From positions 560,001 to 624,000 of the forward strand of contig NW_024738604.1 in NCBI RefSeq assembly GCF_018991925.1: a DNA stretch of 64,000 nt, written 5' to 3'. The notes beneath the pieces were generated by a model. The model saw only the letters and a list, made by a program, of their open reading frames with translations, made no database searches and was not told the origin of the DNA. Source of the DNA: Homarus americanus. Lineage: Eukaryota; Arthropoda; Malacostraca; Decapoda; Nephropidae. Below, in pieces: positions 35,642-46,933 of this stretch. Each line of letters begins with the position of its first letter. Position 1 is the stretch's first letter. Made by a program: the position numbers and the translations under genes.

Positions 35642-36519
35642 GTAAGTTACTATTAATTTGTGTCATATACCCGAGGTGCACAGGTACAGGGACCAATTAA
35701 CGCTAAAATAACAAACATTAATTAATTATCTATGTTTATTAATTCTCAAAGGTATTTAAGTCCCTCAGGTAAGTTCTTGTTTCCCTCTTAACTGGTGACA
35801 TGAGGACAGTTTTATCATCTCATTTTCCTCCTATGATCTTCCTGTCTCTCTTCCCTCCTCCTACCTCACTCCTTCCCCTCCCTTCTTCTTCCTACCCCCC
35901 TCCTACTCACCACCTCCTCCTCCTCCTTAAACTCCTTCACCTTCTCCTCCTCCTACTCACCTCCTCCTCCTCCTCCTTCACCTCCTTCGTCAGGCTGATG
36001 ACTAAACCCACTTGACGGTGATTGCCCCGCCGAGTGTCAACATAGAGGGCAACACAGCAGGGAGGGAGGGAGGAGGGAGGAGGGAGGGAGGGAGGGAGGG
36101 AGGGAAGGGGGTCTGAAGATGATGAATTCATTATCAAGAGTGAGAGAATCCTTACCTAGATGGAGTTCGTATCAAGGAATCCGTACCAAGAAGGAGTCCA
36201 TATCAAGGAGTCAGCATCATTGAGTCCGTAGCAAGAAGGATAGATGCCTAGAAGGAAGGATTCACCACAAAAGGACCGGACACTATCCATCCTCTCTCAG
36301 AAGGAAAATATCCGCCACTATCCTTCCCTTAACTCCCCCTCTCCCCCACAGAAGGAAGGGTCCGCCATCATCCTCCCCCCCATCCCACACTGCCTCCCTC
36401 CCCTATCCCACTCCTGCCCCCCCCCCTGAGCCTGTAAAAATTCCCCATGACTCTCTTTTCGTTAGGTGATCTGTATGTTCAATGGCCGGTGATGCACATG
36501 TATTCTTTTTTTTTCTGTT
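35642..36519. repeat. AT-rich, TCC-rich and GGA-rich DNA
   Basis: AT-rich sequence to 35790, CTCCTCCTC-rich DNA (35830-35990), GGAGGGAGG (36058-36105), a ~19-bp unit AAGGAGTCCGTATCAAGGA (36150-36240) and AGAAGGAAGG/CCGCCA repeats (36250-36370). No gene seen. Confidence 0.7.
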
Positions 36520-36700
36520 ATGGTAGGGGTGGTGGTGTGGTAGTGGTGGTGTGGTAGTGGTGGTGGTAGTAGTGGTGGTGGTGGTACTGTGGTGGTGGTG
36601 TGGTAGATCGGTGGTGGTACTGTGGTGGTGATGTAGTAGTGGTGGTGGTATGTGGTGGTAGTAGTGGTGGTGGTAGTGATGGTGGTGTGTGATTTCTGGA
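36520..36700. repeat. (GTG)n-rich minisatellite
   Basis: GGTGGTGTGGTAGTGGTGG modules with irregular period, similar in motif to the array at 6.4-6.8 kb. Confidence 0.88.
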
Positions 36701-37214
36701 TCATGGAATTAAAGATGCAGATGAACAGAAACTATGAACGAAAACATTCATGTAGCACTAGTATGACAGACAGACAGAGAACAAAAAAGAGAAGATAAAA
36801 GAAGTTAGAACTTAGAAGTGGTTAGGTGGGTAATTGGAGGAGGCAGGAGGATGAAGGAAAGGGGAGGGATGGTAAGAGAAATGGGAGGGAGAGGGTGAAA
36901 TTGGAGGGAAAGGAAGGACATGAAAAGTGGGAGGGAGGAAGGGAGAGGAGGGAAGGGTGAGACAAATCCCTCCTGAGCCAGGGGGAGGGGGAGGGGAAGG
37001 AGGAGGACCCCCCTGAATTATTGAGGTGGAGGCGACACACAGAATACTGAGTGATCGTCAGGCGACCGTCTAAGAGGAAGCTAATTGTTTAATGGTCGGT
37101 CCTTGTGTGTGTGTGTGTGTGTGTCTTGATGGTGTGTAAGTATGTGTGTCTTTAACGCGAAATATATATATACACACACCCCATTACGCCTTGTACTCCA
37201 ACTTAACATACACC

Positions 37215-37248
<34 letters not shown>

Positions 37249-37565
37249 CCCACCCACCCACACCCACACACCCACACCCACACACCCACCCACACCCACA
37301 AAAGCTACTATAAAACAAAACTCTCCATCTTATCCCTTGTGGCAGGCGAGAGAAATAATTCCCCTTATCAAATATTCATGACCACAAGATCTGAGGCAGA
37401 TTAAGGGAAGTGGCGGGGAAATTATGGCAGTACACAAGACAACACTATAATATTTCCCCCCACCACCACCACCACCACAACCACCACAACCACCATCTAG
37501 GGATATTTTTATTTTCGTTTTACCTTGACGGGAGTTGTTGAAATTTGTCATCATTATGCTTATGA
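36701..37565. other. purine-rich and CACCCA-rich low-complexity DNA
   Basis: GGAGGG-rich sequence (36835-37000), TG run (37104-37123), CACCCACA repeats (37205-37300), CCA triplets (37455-37495) and unique spacers. No gene recognised. Confidence 0.6.
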
Positions 37566-37566
37566 G

Positions 37567-37598
<32 letters not shown>

Positions 37599-37625
37599 GA
37601 GAGAGAGAGACATTCATTTTTCACT

Positions 37626-37667
<42 letters not shown>

Positions 37668-37673
37668 ACGCAG
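37566..37673. repeat. (GA)n then (CT)n
   Basis: GA run 37566-37610 followed by CT run 37629-37665. The two complementary arrays could fold into a hairpin of about 35 bp. The CT run ends CTTCACGCAG, a strong acceptor. Confidence 0.93.
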
Positions 37674-37736
37674 GCCTTGGGCACGGATCCAACAAATGAG
37701 ATCTTTAAGAAGCCAAGTGACGAGACACAGAAATGA
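37674..37736 (+). CDS. candidate short terminal exon, unidentified
   Basis: After (CT)n-CTTCACGCAG the frame encodes ALGTDPTNEIFKKPSDETQK and stops at TGA 37734-37736. Composition is protein-like and the acceptor is the best CT-tract acceptor seen in the window. No polyadenylation signal follows closely. A different frame, RPWARIQQMRSLRSQ, is also open, so assignment is weak. Confidence 0.3.
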   Translation, partial: ALGTDPTNEIFKKPSDETQK

Positions 37737-38480
37737 TCCGCGAATTAAGTGAAATGAAACTGGAATTACTGGAACGAAAACAATGAGAAGTGGAAAAAAA
37801 AGAGGGGGGGGGGAGACTCAGTGGAATGAAAGAAGAGTTAAGAGAATAGGAATAAGAGAATGAAAACGGGAATTAGAGGAACCGGTAAAAAGGATATATG
37901 GAATAGAGTCAGGAATTGCTGGAATGAAAGAAGAATTATGAGGATTGAAAAGAGGATCAGAGAATGAAAACAGGAATTAGAGGAATAGCCAAAAAAGGGA
38001 TATATGGAATGAAGTCAGGAATTACAGAATGAAATAAGGAATACCATTAATGAAAACTTACAGGAATGAAGATAAAAGAATTTGAAGAAAGAACAAAGTA
38101 AAAAGAGGAATGAAAAAAAAATAATTATTAGAAATGAAGTAAACGTGAAGTCAATATTGAACTACCACCACTACTACCACCACCCCCCAACCACCACCCT
38201 TCCCCAACTACTACCAATTTCAACCAGCACCCCTCTTCCCCAACTACCACCACTACTACCACTAATTTCAACCACCACTCCCCTTCCCCCAACTACTAAT
38301 TACCTCTAACCACTCACCCTTCCCCAATCTCACACCACTCCCACCACCCCCAACTACCACCACACCACTCCCCAACCACCACTTCATGACCACCACCACA
38401 CTTCTCTGACCACTCACCTCACTCCTCCACTCCACCTTTTATCACCACCACTATCACTGACAACTTCCCTCCCCCAAAGG
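37737..38480. repeat. AGGAATGAAA repeat and CCACCACT repeat
   Basis: A-rich degenerate repeat with GGAATTACTGGAATGAAA units (37745-38070, period about 70), then CCACCACTACTACC-type repeats (38160-38460). Confidence 0.8.
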
Positions 38481-39095
38481 AAGCGATCCACACTGAGACT
38501 TCTACTAAAGCTGAAAATCCCTGTAATCATGATGGAATGACTGCCCTAAGGCCTCAAATATACACATATGCAGAGCATAGCATCATCGCGCTTACAGCAG
38601 GCAGTAAGACAGTGGTATCCGGCAAGGAAGAGGAGGAAGGGGAGAAGAGGAGGAGAGGGGAGAAGGGGGAGGAGAAGGAGAAGGGGAAGGTGGGGGAGGA
38701 GGAGGAGAAGGAGGAAGAGGAGAGAGAGGAAGGTGGAAGACGAGGGTGGAGAGGAGGAGGAGAGGGGGGAGAGGAGGAGGAGAGGGGGGAGAGGCGGAGG
38801 AGGCGGGCGTCAGTCAGTCTGTCAGAAGTCGTCCAAGCGTCAGTCGACCAGTGTTTTCCTCAAGTAAGATCCGAATGGGAAAAGAATCAGTCTGTCAGTC
38901 TTAAGATCTAAAAGGGAGAGAGTCAGTTAGTCAGTCAATCGATTAGTCAGCCAGTCAGTCAGTCAGTCAGTCAGTCGATTAGTCAGTCCGCCAATTAGTC
39001 AGTTAGTCAGTCGATTAGTCAGTCAATCAGTCAGTCGATTAGTCAAGTCAGTCAGTCAGTCAGTCGATTAGTCAAGTCAGTCAGTCAGTGAGTCA
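38481..39095. repeat. single-copy piece, GGA tract and (AGTC)n
   Basis: Unique sequence 38481-38615 has an open frame containing TSTKAENPCNHDGMTALRPQ but no clear splice sites. A GGAGGA tract follows (38620-38810), then AGTC repeats with CGATTAGTCAG variants (38930-39090). Confidence 0.7.
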
Positions 39096-39286
39096 TGCGG
39101 TGCCTTCATCTCTCAGCAGTCTACCAGTCGTCATCCATCTCTTTACTTCCAGTTGTTTGTGCTTACGACACACTAAATAATGTCGTCCATGGTCGGGTTA
39201 GCTTACAACATACCTCTTCATCTCTCCAGGGTCTGAGGCTCCACTATAAAGGCAGATGCTACTCTTGTATGTGTGATCTGAGTTTG

Positions 39287-39352
<66 letters not shown>

Positions 39353-39875
39353 CGTGATTATTATTTTATTTCGTTGATGGTAATTTTTTTCAGTGGATTC
39401 CGTCTATCTCAAACAACTGTAGCGATTCGTCTGTGTTTTTTTTGTGTGTTTTTCGTAGTTTAAAATATTAAGTGGAGTCAAGTTACCATAGAGAGTAATT
39501 CTTCTTCTTCTTTTTTCTTATTTTCTTCGTCTTATTCATCATCATCATCATCATCACCATATTCCCTACTGTATGAATCTGTCTGTGGTTTGAGGTTACG
39601 ACACACTAGACGTCTGGCACAGTCGGGTGAGCTTGAGACATGGACTTCATACATTTCAGTGGGGTCTTGTGGCTAATAACGCCCCCCCCCCTCCTCCCCT
39701 TAACTCTTATAGTGTTGTGAGCTCAGGACACCCAATGCTGCACCGCGTTCTGGGTGATCGAATGAGCTGGTGTTATGTTTTGTTTCACTGGTTATGGCAA
39801 CACTTAATTAATTTTGTCTATCTGTCTGTCTCTCATTCATTCATCTATCTATCTATCTACTTCCTTCGGTGCATA

Positions 39876-39919
<44 letters not shown>

Positions 39920-39979
39920 AGTGTGCGTGTTTGTCTGCCAGTCTCTCTCTTTCTCTCCTTTTACTGTATGTGTGCGCAC

Positions 39980-40012
<33 letters not shown>

Positions 40013-40083
40013 TCTGTCTATCTGTCCGTCTGTCTCTCTCTTTCTCTCGTTTGTTCAGCAGCAACAGAGAAAGATAAAAAGAC

Positions 40084-40115
<32 letters not shown>
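39096..40115. repeat. diverged duplication, (AC)n, (CT)n and (GAAA)n
   Basis: A ~80-bp unit with TTACGACACACTA and GGTCGGGT.AGCTT occurs near 39160 and 39597; a weaker copy may lie near 39715. Also AC 39291-39348, CT 39879-39914 and 39981-40010, and GAAA 40083-40116. Confidence 0.7.
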
Positions 40116-40116
<1 letters not shown>

Positions 40117-40437
40117 ATAACAAAGAGAAATAAAATCAAGCTATACGTTTTTTCCCCCACCACCAGCCTCTTTCCCCCATCGAATGCAGGGAAATTCCCC
40201 CAGAATCTTCCCTAGACCCTCCCCCCCCCACCACCACCCGCAGGTTACTCACTCAAGCAGGGAATTTCAATGGAACAGGAAGAAATTTGTTTATGGAACA
40301 TGGAGGTCCTGAGGGGTGTAGCGAGGGGTAGAATCCATTGGCTCTTTCAATATCTCTTCTTGTTTCAGCGTGGAGAAGAGTACATGATTTTGTTGTTGGT
40401 ATTATTGAACTAACTGGTAACTGGCAAGAGAACTAAA
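40116..40437. other. single-copy stretch
   Basis: Unique sequence with C runs. No gene or repeat identified. Confidence 0.5.
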
Positions 40438-40490
40438 GTGGGGTGGGGTTGGGGTGGGGTTGGGGTGGGGTTGGGGTGGGGTTGGGGGAG
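40438..40490 (+). repeat. (GGGGTTGGGGT)n G-quadruplex array
   Basis: Four to five units of GGGGTTGGGGT give eight or more G4 runs at 1-2 nt spacing, a textbook intramolecular G-quadruplex sequence on the plus strand. It resembles a G-rich telomeric strand but not TTAGG. Confidence 0.9.
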
Positions 40491-40956
40491 AGGGTTAAGA
40501 AACATAAGAACATAACCTAGCATTAAAACCATCCTCCTACTTACACCTTTACCAGACGAACGTTAGCCCGTCTTCTGCCAGCAACAGCGGTCCTTTTTAA
40601 CCCCCCCCCCCAGGAAGAGATTTTAACTTTACAACCTAGCTTTAGTGTTCCTCAATACCGGACAGACTTTGGGGCAACACATTAACCGGAAGGTGTTTAC
40701 TGCCTCTTAACCGACTTAAGGGTGATGTAGCTGCTAATGCTCAAACCCTCCCACACACCTCATTTACGCCTCCATTACCTCACCTACACCCCCATTACCT
40801 CACCCACATCCTCCTAATAATACACCACCCACACCCCCATTACCTCACCCACACCCCCTCCTTACCAATAACCCCAAAATATTACTGAAGACTTTCACTA
40901 CGTAACCCGGAACAATAAATTGGTTTAAAATATACACAGTGCTTAAATACGTATCA
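40491..40956. other. single-copy stretch and CACCCCCATTACCTCAC repeat
   Basis: Unique DNA to 40735, then about five copies of CACCCCCATTACCTCACC (40745-40862). AT-rich to 40956. No gene recognised. Confidence 0.6.
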
Positions 40957-41310
40957 ATGAAGACTCCAATATGACCAATGAAGACTCCACTATGACCAAT
41001 GAAGACTCCAATATGACCAATGAAGACTCCACTATGACCAATGAAGACTCCAATATGACCAATGAAGACTCCAATATGACCAATGAAGACTCCAATATGA
41101 CCATGACCAATGAAGACTCCAATATGACCAATGAAGACTCCATTATGACCAATGAAGACTCCAATATGACCAATGAAGACTCCAATATGACCAATGAAGA
41201 CTCCAATATGACCAATGAAGACTCCATTATGACCAATGAAGACTCCAATATGACCAATGAAGACTCCACTATGACCAATGAAGACTCCAATATGACCAAA
41301 ATAAAATCCC
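40957..41310. repeat. 21-bp minisatellite ATGACCAATGAAGACTCCAAT, 16 copies
   Basis: The 21-bp unit ATGACCAATGAAGACTCCAA(T) is a multiple of three without stops in either strand, so a 7-residue peptide repeat is open both ways (TNEDSNM on plus, ESSLVIL on minus). Apart from one 6-bp insertion the phase is never broken. I treat it as a minisatellite because no gene context exists. Confidence 0.9.
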
Positions 41311-41537
41311 TAAGTGACATTTGATATAAAAAACGGAAATAGGTGATTCTGAGGACCACACTACATTATAACCACGATCAAAGGGTGTTTTAAAATCTAC
41401 ATGTGGTATCTACACGAACTACTGACGACAAACACTACATAATCGTCCTAACTACTGCATGGTTTAGCTACAGGGTGTTTGTACATATCGTGGAATACTT
41501 GACAACTTTACTAATGTGTAGACTCGTATACAATATT

Positions 41538-41540
<3 letters not shown>
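41311..41540. other. single-copy stretch
   Basis: AT-rich unique DNA, no signal recognised. Confidence 0.5.
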
Positions 41541-41572
<32 letters not shown>

Positions 41573-41614
41573 CATAAACCGTAGATCAAACGCACACACT
41601 GACAACTAGAAGGA

Positions 41615-41678
<64 letters not shown>

Positions 41679-41714
41679 AACAATAAGATAAACGCACACA
41701 CACTGACAACTAGT

Positions 41715-41797
<83 letters not shown>
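41541..41797. repeat. three (AC)n arrays separated by related spacers
   Basis: AC runs at 41541-41568, 41617-41676 and 41721-41797. The spacers share AAACGCACACACTGACAACTAG, so AC array plus spacer was duplicated as a unit (the spacer motif is given across its parts: AAACGCACAC, then ACTGACAACTAG). Confidence 0.92.
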
Positions 41798-41799
<2 letters not shown>

Positions 41800-42190
41800 C
41801 ATCAGTATCAAGCAGAGGGAGGGACGCGACAGGCCAGACAACATAATCCCTTTGTGGTAAAAGCGGAGGCGACTGTACGTTGCACACTGCAGGAAGTGGC
41901 CACAAGTTGTCGACAGTCACCCATCTATCTATCCAACTAGCCAGTCCAGTCAGCCAGCTAGCCATCCTACTAACCAGTCAGCCAGCAAAGTCATTCTACA
42001 AGCCGGTCAGCCAGCAAAGCCAATCTACAAGCCGGTCAGCCAGATAGCCATCATACAAGCCACTCATCCATCCCAGTAAACACAGCCAGCTAGTCATTCA
42101 TCCATTCACTTATTCATCCATCCATTCACCTCGTCATCCATCATCCACTTAGCCAGCCATCCACCTAGCCACCCACCCACCCTGCCAGAC
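41798..42190. repeat. GCCAGTCAGCCAGCAAAG and CCATCC repeats
   Basis: A unique segment (41810-41925) precedes degenerate modules with CAAGCCGGTCAGCCAG and TCATCCATCCATTCAC up to 42180. Confidence 0.75.
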
Positions 42191-42737
42191 AGCCACGCTC
42201 TCTCTGGATCCCAAGTATCGGGTTCTGATGGGCGTCTTGCGAAAAGTCACTTGCAGGATTTTTTATTTTTTTACCAAATTTAATGTTATTTTTATCGTAT
42301 TTTTTCCCCCGAACGATTTCTGCTTCCAATACATAAATTACAATAATATATTCGTTAACTAAATGGGTTTCCACGTTCATTAGCGCTAATGTTCTTTTCT
42401 TTTTTCCTAAGAGGGTTTCCGCCTTTAGTAAACCTGCATTTGTTATTCCCATTTATATCTCCACCTTTAGTTAAAATCATTTATACAATACAATTAGGTC
42501 AGGAACTTCATTCTTAGTATAAATAATATCCCCTCATTTTATTCCCAGGAGAATTACCACCATCATCCTATCTTTTTAGAAAAATCTCCTGAAGATTATT
42601 ATTTCCAGGAGGGTCTCCGCCACCTACAAGAAGCAGCATAGTACCTCACAAAATTTTGCTCCTAAAAAGGCTTTCAAAATCTCAATACACTTCGACACTT
42701 TACCCAAATTTACTCCCAGAAAGCTTTCCAATTACAG
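42191..42737. other. AT-rich single-copy stretch
   Basis: No repeats or exons recognised. It holds short shared words such as CCCAGGAG and TTTCCAGGAGGGTCTCCGCC, which may be remains of an old tandem repeat. Confidence 0.5.
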
Positions 42738-42925
42738 CACACTTCCCTCCAATCACAGCACACTTCCCTCCAATCACAGCACACTTCCCTCCAATCACAG
42801 CAGACTTCCCTCCAATCACAGCACACTTTCCCTCCAATCACAGCACACTTTCCCTCCAATCACAGCACACTTCCCTCCAATCACAGCACACTTTCCCTCC
42901 AATCACAGCACACTTCCCTGTCATA
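42738..42925. repeat. 21-bp minisatellite, core CTTCCCTCCAATCACAGCAC
   Basis: About nine copies with core CTTCCCTCCAATCACAGCAC, a few with an extra T. Homogeneous, so probably recent. Confidence 0.95.
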
Positions 42926-43099
42926 AATTTTACTCCCAGCAGCCTTTCCAATCTCGCCCCATTTGCTACCTCACAAAATTTAATCCCGTGAAGCTTTTAA
43001 ATCTCAAGCACACTCGTTTCTTCCCAATATTTTAATGTTATAAAGTTTATGAATTCTTTCTCTCTATCTCACTCTCTCTCTCTCAAGCAGTAACGAACA

Positions 43100-43100
<1 letters not shown>

Positions 43101-43172
<72 letters not shown>
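43101..43172. repeat. (CT)n tract ending in a splice acceptor
   Basis: A 70-bp pure CT array ends directly in AG at 43171-43172. It would be an extreme polypyrimidine tract for the exon that follows. Confidence 0.9.
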
Positions 43173-43173
<1 letters not shown>

Positions 43174-43271
43174 TGGTGAAAGTTACCGCCTGTATCAGGA
43201 TCAAGAGGACAACTGATCCTGACAAGATCTGTAGCGGAATTAAGTGTCGGAGTTTGCGACACTCTCCCCCA
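43173..43271 (+). CDS. candidate 99-nt internal exon, unidentified
   Basis: The exon is bounded by a (CT)n-CAG acceptor and CCA/GTAAGTG. It is exactly 33 codons, phase 0 at both ends, encoding [18 protein letters not shown] and then [10 protein letters not shown]. It has three cysteines and a KR pair. The segment also contains two hairpins (TCAGGATCA/TGATCCTGA and GTGTCG/CGACAC). The antisense frame is open too. I do not recognise the family. This is the best-bounded plus-strand candidate in the window. Confidence 0.42.
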
Positions 43272-44004
43272 GTAAGTGTATGAACCCCGGAGATCAAGGG
43301 TGGATTAAGTGGATGGATAGATGGATGGATTGATAGACATATACTTGGATGGATGGATGTATGGATGGTCAGATAGTTGGATGGATGGACGAATGGATGG
43401 ATGATCAGATAGTTGGATAGATAGTTAGATGGATGAATTGATAGACATATACTTGGATGGATGGATGATTGGGTGATAGATGAATGAATGGATAGATGGA
43501 TGGATGGATAAATACAGATAGTTAGAGAGTGACTGAGGCTGGAGGACAGTAGATCACCCTCGAGTTGGTCCAAACTTCTGAAACACTTTTAACTCACCTA
43601 CATTATTAATCAACTTTGGCAGCTTCATCCTCCTCCTCCTCCTCCTTTTATTCCTCCTTTTCCTCTTCCTCCTTCTCTAGTTCCTCCTTCTGTTTCCCCT
43701 TTTCTTCCTTCTGTTCCTCCTCTTCCTGTTCCCCTTGTTCCTCCTCCCCCCTTTTCTTTCTTCTCCTGTTCTTCCCTCTTCTCCTTCTCCTGTTCCTCCT
43801 CATCCTCCTTTCATCATCCTTCTCTTCCTCCTCCTCCTTCTCCTCTTAGGGCGTTAGTGTTCAAGGGTGAGAATCCTTGTGTAGTGTCGCCCTCCTACCA
43901 CCTCCCCCCCCCACACATGAGATACAAACAAAATACCATAGCAAGTGAAGAAACTGCTATTAGATAAACTTACCGCCACCTAAACAAAGAGCTACATAAC
44001 ATCT
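43272..44004. repeat. (GGAT)n-rich repeat and TCC-rich tract
   Basis: ATGGATGGATGGAT repeats with AGATAGTTGG variants (43305-43520), then TCCTCCTC-rich DNA (43625-43850) and unique sequence to 44004. No gene seen. Confidence 0.8.
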
Positions 44005-44425
44005 TAAACTAGTACTCACGAGTCTCCACCAATGTACCTGAACTAATTTAAACCAAGTACTCACGAGTCTCCACCAATGTACCTGAACGAGTAAACCAAG
44101 TACTCACGAGTCTCCACCAATGTACCTGAACTAGTAAACCAAGTACTCACGAGTCTCCACCAATGTACCTGAACGAGTAAACCAAGTACTCAAGAGTCTC
44201 CACCAATGTACCTGAACGAGTAAACCAAGTACTCACGAGTCTCCACCAATGTACCTGAACGAGTAAACCAAGTACTCACGAGTCTCCACCAATGTACCTG
44301 AACGAGTAAACCAAGTACTCACGAGTCTCCACCAATGTACCTGAACGAGTAAACCAAGTACTCACGAGTCTCCACCAATGTACCTGAACGAGTAAACCAA
44401 GTACTCACGAGTCTCCACCAATGTA
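44005..44425. repeat. 43-bp minisatellite, about 9.5 copies
   Basis: Core GTACTCACGAGTCTCCACCA then ATGTACCTGAACGAGTAAAC. Copies are nearly identical (one CTCAAGAG variant), so homogenisation is recent. On the minus strand each unit carries CTCGTGAGTAC, a donor-like site. Confidence 0.96.
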
Positions 44426-44588
44426 TCCAGACATAGTACACACATTAATCTTATCTTCCCAAAGCGACACCTGGACAAGGAAATAGAATATTCATATATG
44501 TCAAGAGTATAGACTAACGCACGGACTACCACGGGAGACAAAATAAAAATGTTTAAAAAAAATCTCCTGTAGTGGCTGACGTGCAGAG

Positions 44589-44649
<61 letters not shown>

Positions 44650-44790
44650 ACAGACACACACACAGACAGACAGACAGAGGGGACAGTTGTAGGCGAGGGT
44701 TAACATTTTGAGGTATACAGGTGAATGGGATACGATTTTCAACATGTATTTAATTATATTTTCTTTTGTATGATCAAGAGGTCAGATAAG

Positions 44791-44846
<56 letters not shown>

Positions 44847-45025
44847 CGACGATGATGATGATGATGATAATAATAATAAACTTCATTTCTCTTTGCTCTC
44901 TCTTCCCTTACCCTCTCCATCTTGATTCCGTTATCCAAGAGTCCATCTCCTACTCAACATCTCCTCCTCCTCTTTCTTCTTCTTCTCTACCCTATCCCGT
45001 CCTTGTCTCTCTTGATAATCTTTAT

Positions 45026-45097
<72 letters not shown>

Positions 45098-45118
45098 GCT
45101 CCTCTTCTCCTTGCCAGC
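44426..45118. repeat. (AC)n, (AAT)n and (CT)n with a strong acceptor
   Basis: AC array 44592-44645, AAT 44795-44845 passing into GATGATG, and CT 45030-45093. The CT array is followed by CTCCTCTTCTCCTTGCCAG (ends 45118), a textbook acceptor. Confidence 0.9.
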
Positions 45119-45175
45119 ATCTTCCTCCATGACTCCTCGTGAGAATAAATGGGAGGAAACAACTCAGCACTTCTA
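45119..45175 (+). CDS. candidate short terminal exon
   Basis: After the strong acceptor ending at 45118 and two leading nucleotides, the frame encodes SSSMTPRENKWEETTQHF and stops at TAA 45173-45175. The other two frames stop within a few codons or reach only a GTGAGA 21 nt in. Support is the acceptor and the protein-like composition only. Confidence 0.25.
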
Positions 45176-45935
45176 ACATAGAGAATTCTGCGCTGCCTCT
45201 CCTCTTGACCAGAGACAAGCCCGGTTTTCCCCAGAAGTCGCCCCGAGAGAGAGAGCGGAACCCACCAATCGATGGTCGCAGGAGCTTCAGGAGGGAGAGA
45301 AAATGCACTTCAAGAGGTTCCTCCTAGCAGGGCTGTACTGAAGAAGGGAGGAGCTCATTAACATTCCTGGCGGAGGGGTAGGAGCAAGCAGCGTCGTCGA
45401 CAAGGCCGCCAGTCACTCCACGATGTTCGATTCTCCATTTAAACCACCTTCAGGAGCGTGCACGGGCTCCGGGTCTAACAGGACGTACTGTATGTTTGGA
45501 CCAGGAACACCCACACCTACACGAGTCCCAAGATTCTCTAATTCACTTCCAAGAGAGATGTGTTTAATTAACTAGAGGTATACCAGACGTTCATCTCAGA
45601 GGGTCTTCCCCCCCAGCACCACCGGCAGGAACCAGGTGTCCCGACTAACATGATCAACCGGACCACCAACGGCATGAAGGCCACAGGTAGTCATGAACAC
45701 AAACAGCCTTATACATACACCAGGAACTTTCTCAACATCTTACACATCTCCTCCTCCCTATAATATTCCACTTACCAAACAAAAACAAACAAAACAACCT
45801 AAACAAGAAAACCAAATGACTCTGGTAAACAAAAAAACAAAACACCACGTGGTCTCGCTACTATGGCTGGACGTAAACATAAACAAAACATAACAACTTT
45901 ACCTCTAGTGGAAAAACCTGCCCCCTAACTGACCC
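45176..45935 (+). other. single-copy segment with protein-like open frames
   Basis: This is one of the few repeat-free stretches. A frame open from 45342 to 45572 contains MFDSPFKPPSGACTGSGSNR and ends MCLIN. A second frame, shifted by two bases, continues from 45572 with LEVYQTFISEGLPPQHHRQ to a donor-like ACAG/GTAGTC at about 45687. Together they could be one exon with a frameshift (mutation or assembly indel). The cysteine spacing made me think of a secreted CAP-type protein, but that is an impression, not a match. A 3' UTR or chance is equally possible. Confidence 0.25.
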
Positions 45936-46290
45936 TTGTCTACTACAACTACTACTACTACTACTACTTTTTTTTATCTACATGGCCTCCAACTTCTTGT
46001 CATAGCCACACCTTCGCTACCACTACTACCACCACCACTACCACTACTACCACCACTACCATCACTCCCTCAACTCCCCAATCTCCTCCAACTAGCTCAA
46101 AAACAACGTCTCATATTCAAGCGATACACCACAGCCCGGGGACACATCCACTCTCCTCCCTCAGATGGCTCCATTAGAATTCGCGTCACGTTCCACATAG
46201 ACTCTGGCGTCGTGGTCTTATTCTTCGCCTTCTTCGTCTTATTCCCATTCTTCCTCAGCCTCCAACATGACCCGAGGTAGTGGTGTGGTG
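45936..46290 (+). other. ACT/ACC repeat then possible membrane-segment exon
   Basis: ACTACTACC-rich repeat (45940-46075) is followed by unique sequence whose frame reads RGHIHSPPSDGSIRIRVTF and then a hydrophobic stretch GVVVLFFAFFVLFPFFLSL, ending near CGAG/GTAGTG at 46278. The hydrophobic run comes from TTC-rich DNA, which argues for a repeat by-product. Not recognised. Confidence 0.2.
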
Positions 46291-46897
46291 GTGGGAGGGG
46301 GGGTGGGTGGAGGAAAAGGAGGAGGGAGAGAGGAGAAGGAGTAGGAGGAATAAGAGGAGAAGGAGAAAACGAGGGAGGAAGTTCTCTATTCCACGATCAC
46401 AACAACATCAGAACCAACAGAGAGAGAAATAACTACTCGAAAAAATAAAAACACCCACTACCACCACCACTACTACCACCACCACTACTACCACCACCAC
46501 TACCACCATCAATGCCACCTTTACTACTACTACCATCACCACCATAACCACAATTATCATCACCGGCAGATGTGGAGGAGAGAAGCACAGGGAGAGACAG
46601 ACAGACTGATAGACAGATATATTAACAGAGCCACAGGAGCCACAGGGAGACCCAACATAAACTCCCTGAGAGGAAAATACACGAGGGCCAGTTTTTGGTA
46701 GTGGCCCGGGTAAGAGAGAGAGAGAGAATCCTGACAAATTCGGCTTTTAGCTGAATATTCCCTTAAATGTGTGGTAGTGATGCCCGGGGCCCGCTACTGC
46801 TGCTGCTCCTCTCTGGTAATTTATTTATTTATTTTTTCATTCAAACACAATCTACATAAATGAGTAAATAAATAAATAAATAAGTCGTGTGCGAGTT

Positions 46898-46933
<36 letters not shown>

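Noticed and set aside
36150..36160. Minus-strand donor-like CTAG/GTAAGG
   Set aside because: The upstream sequence is a 19-bp tandem repeat without a stable open frame.
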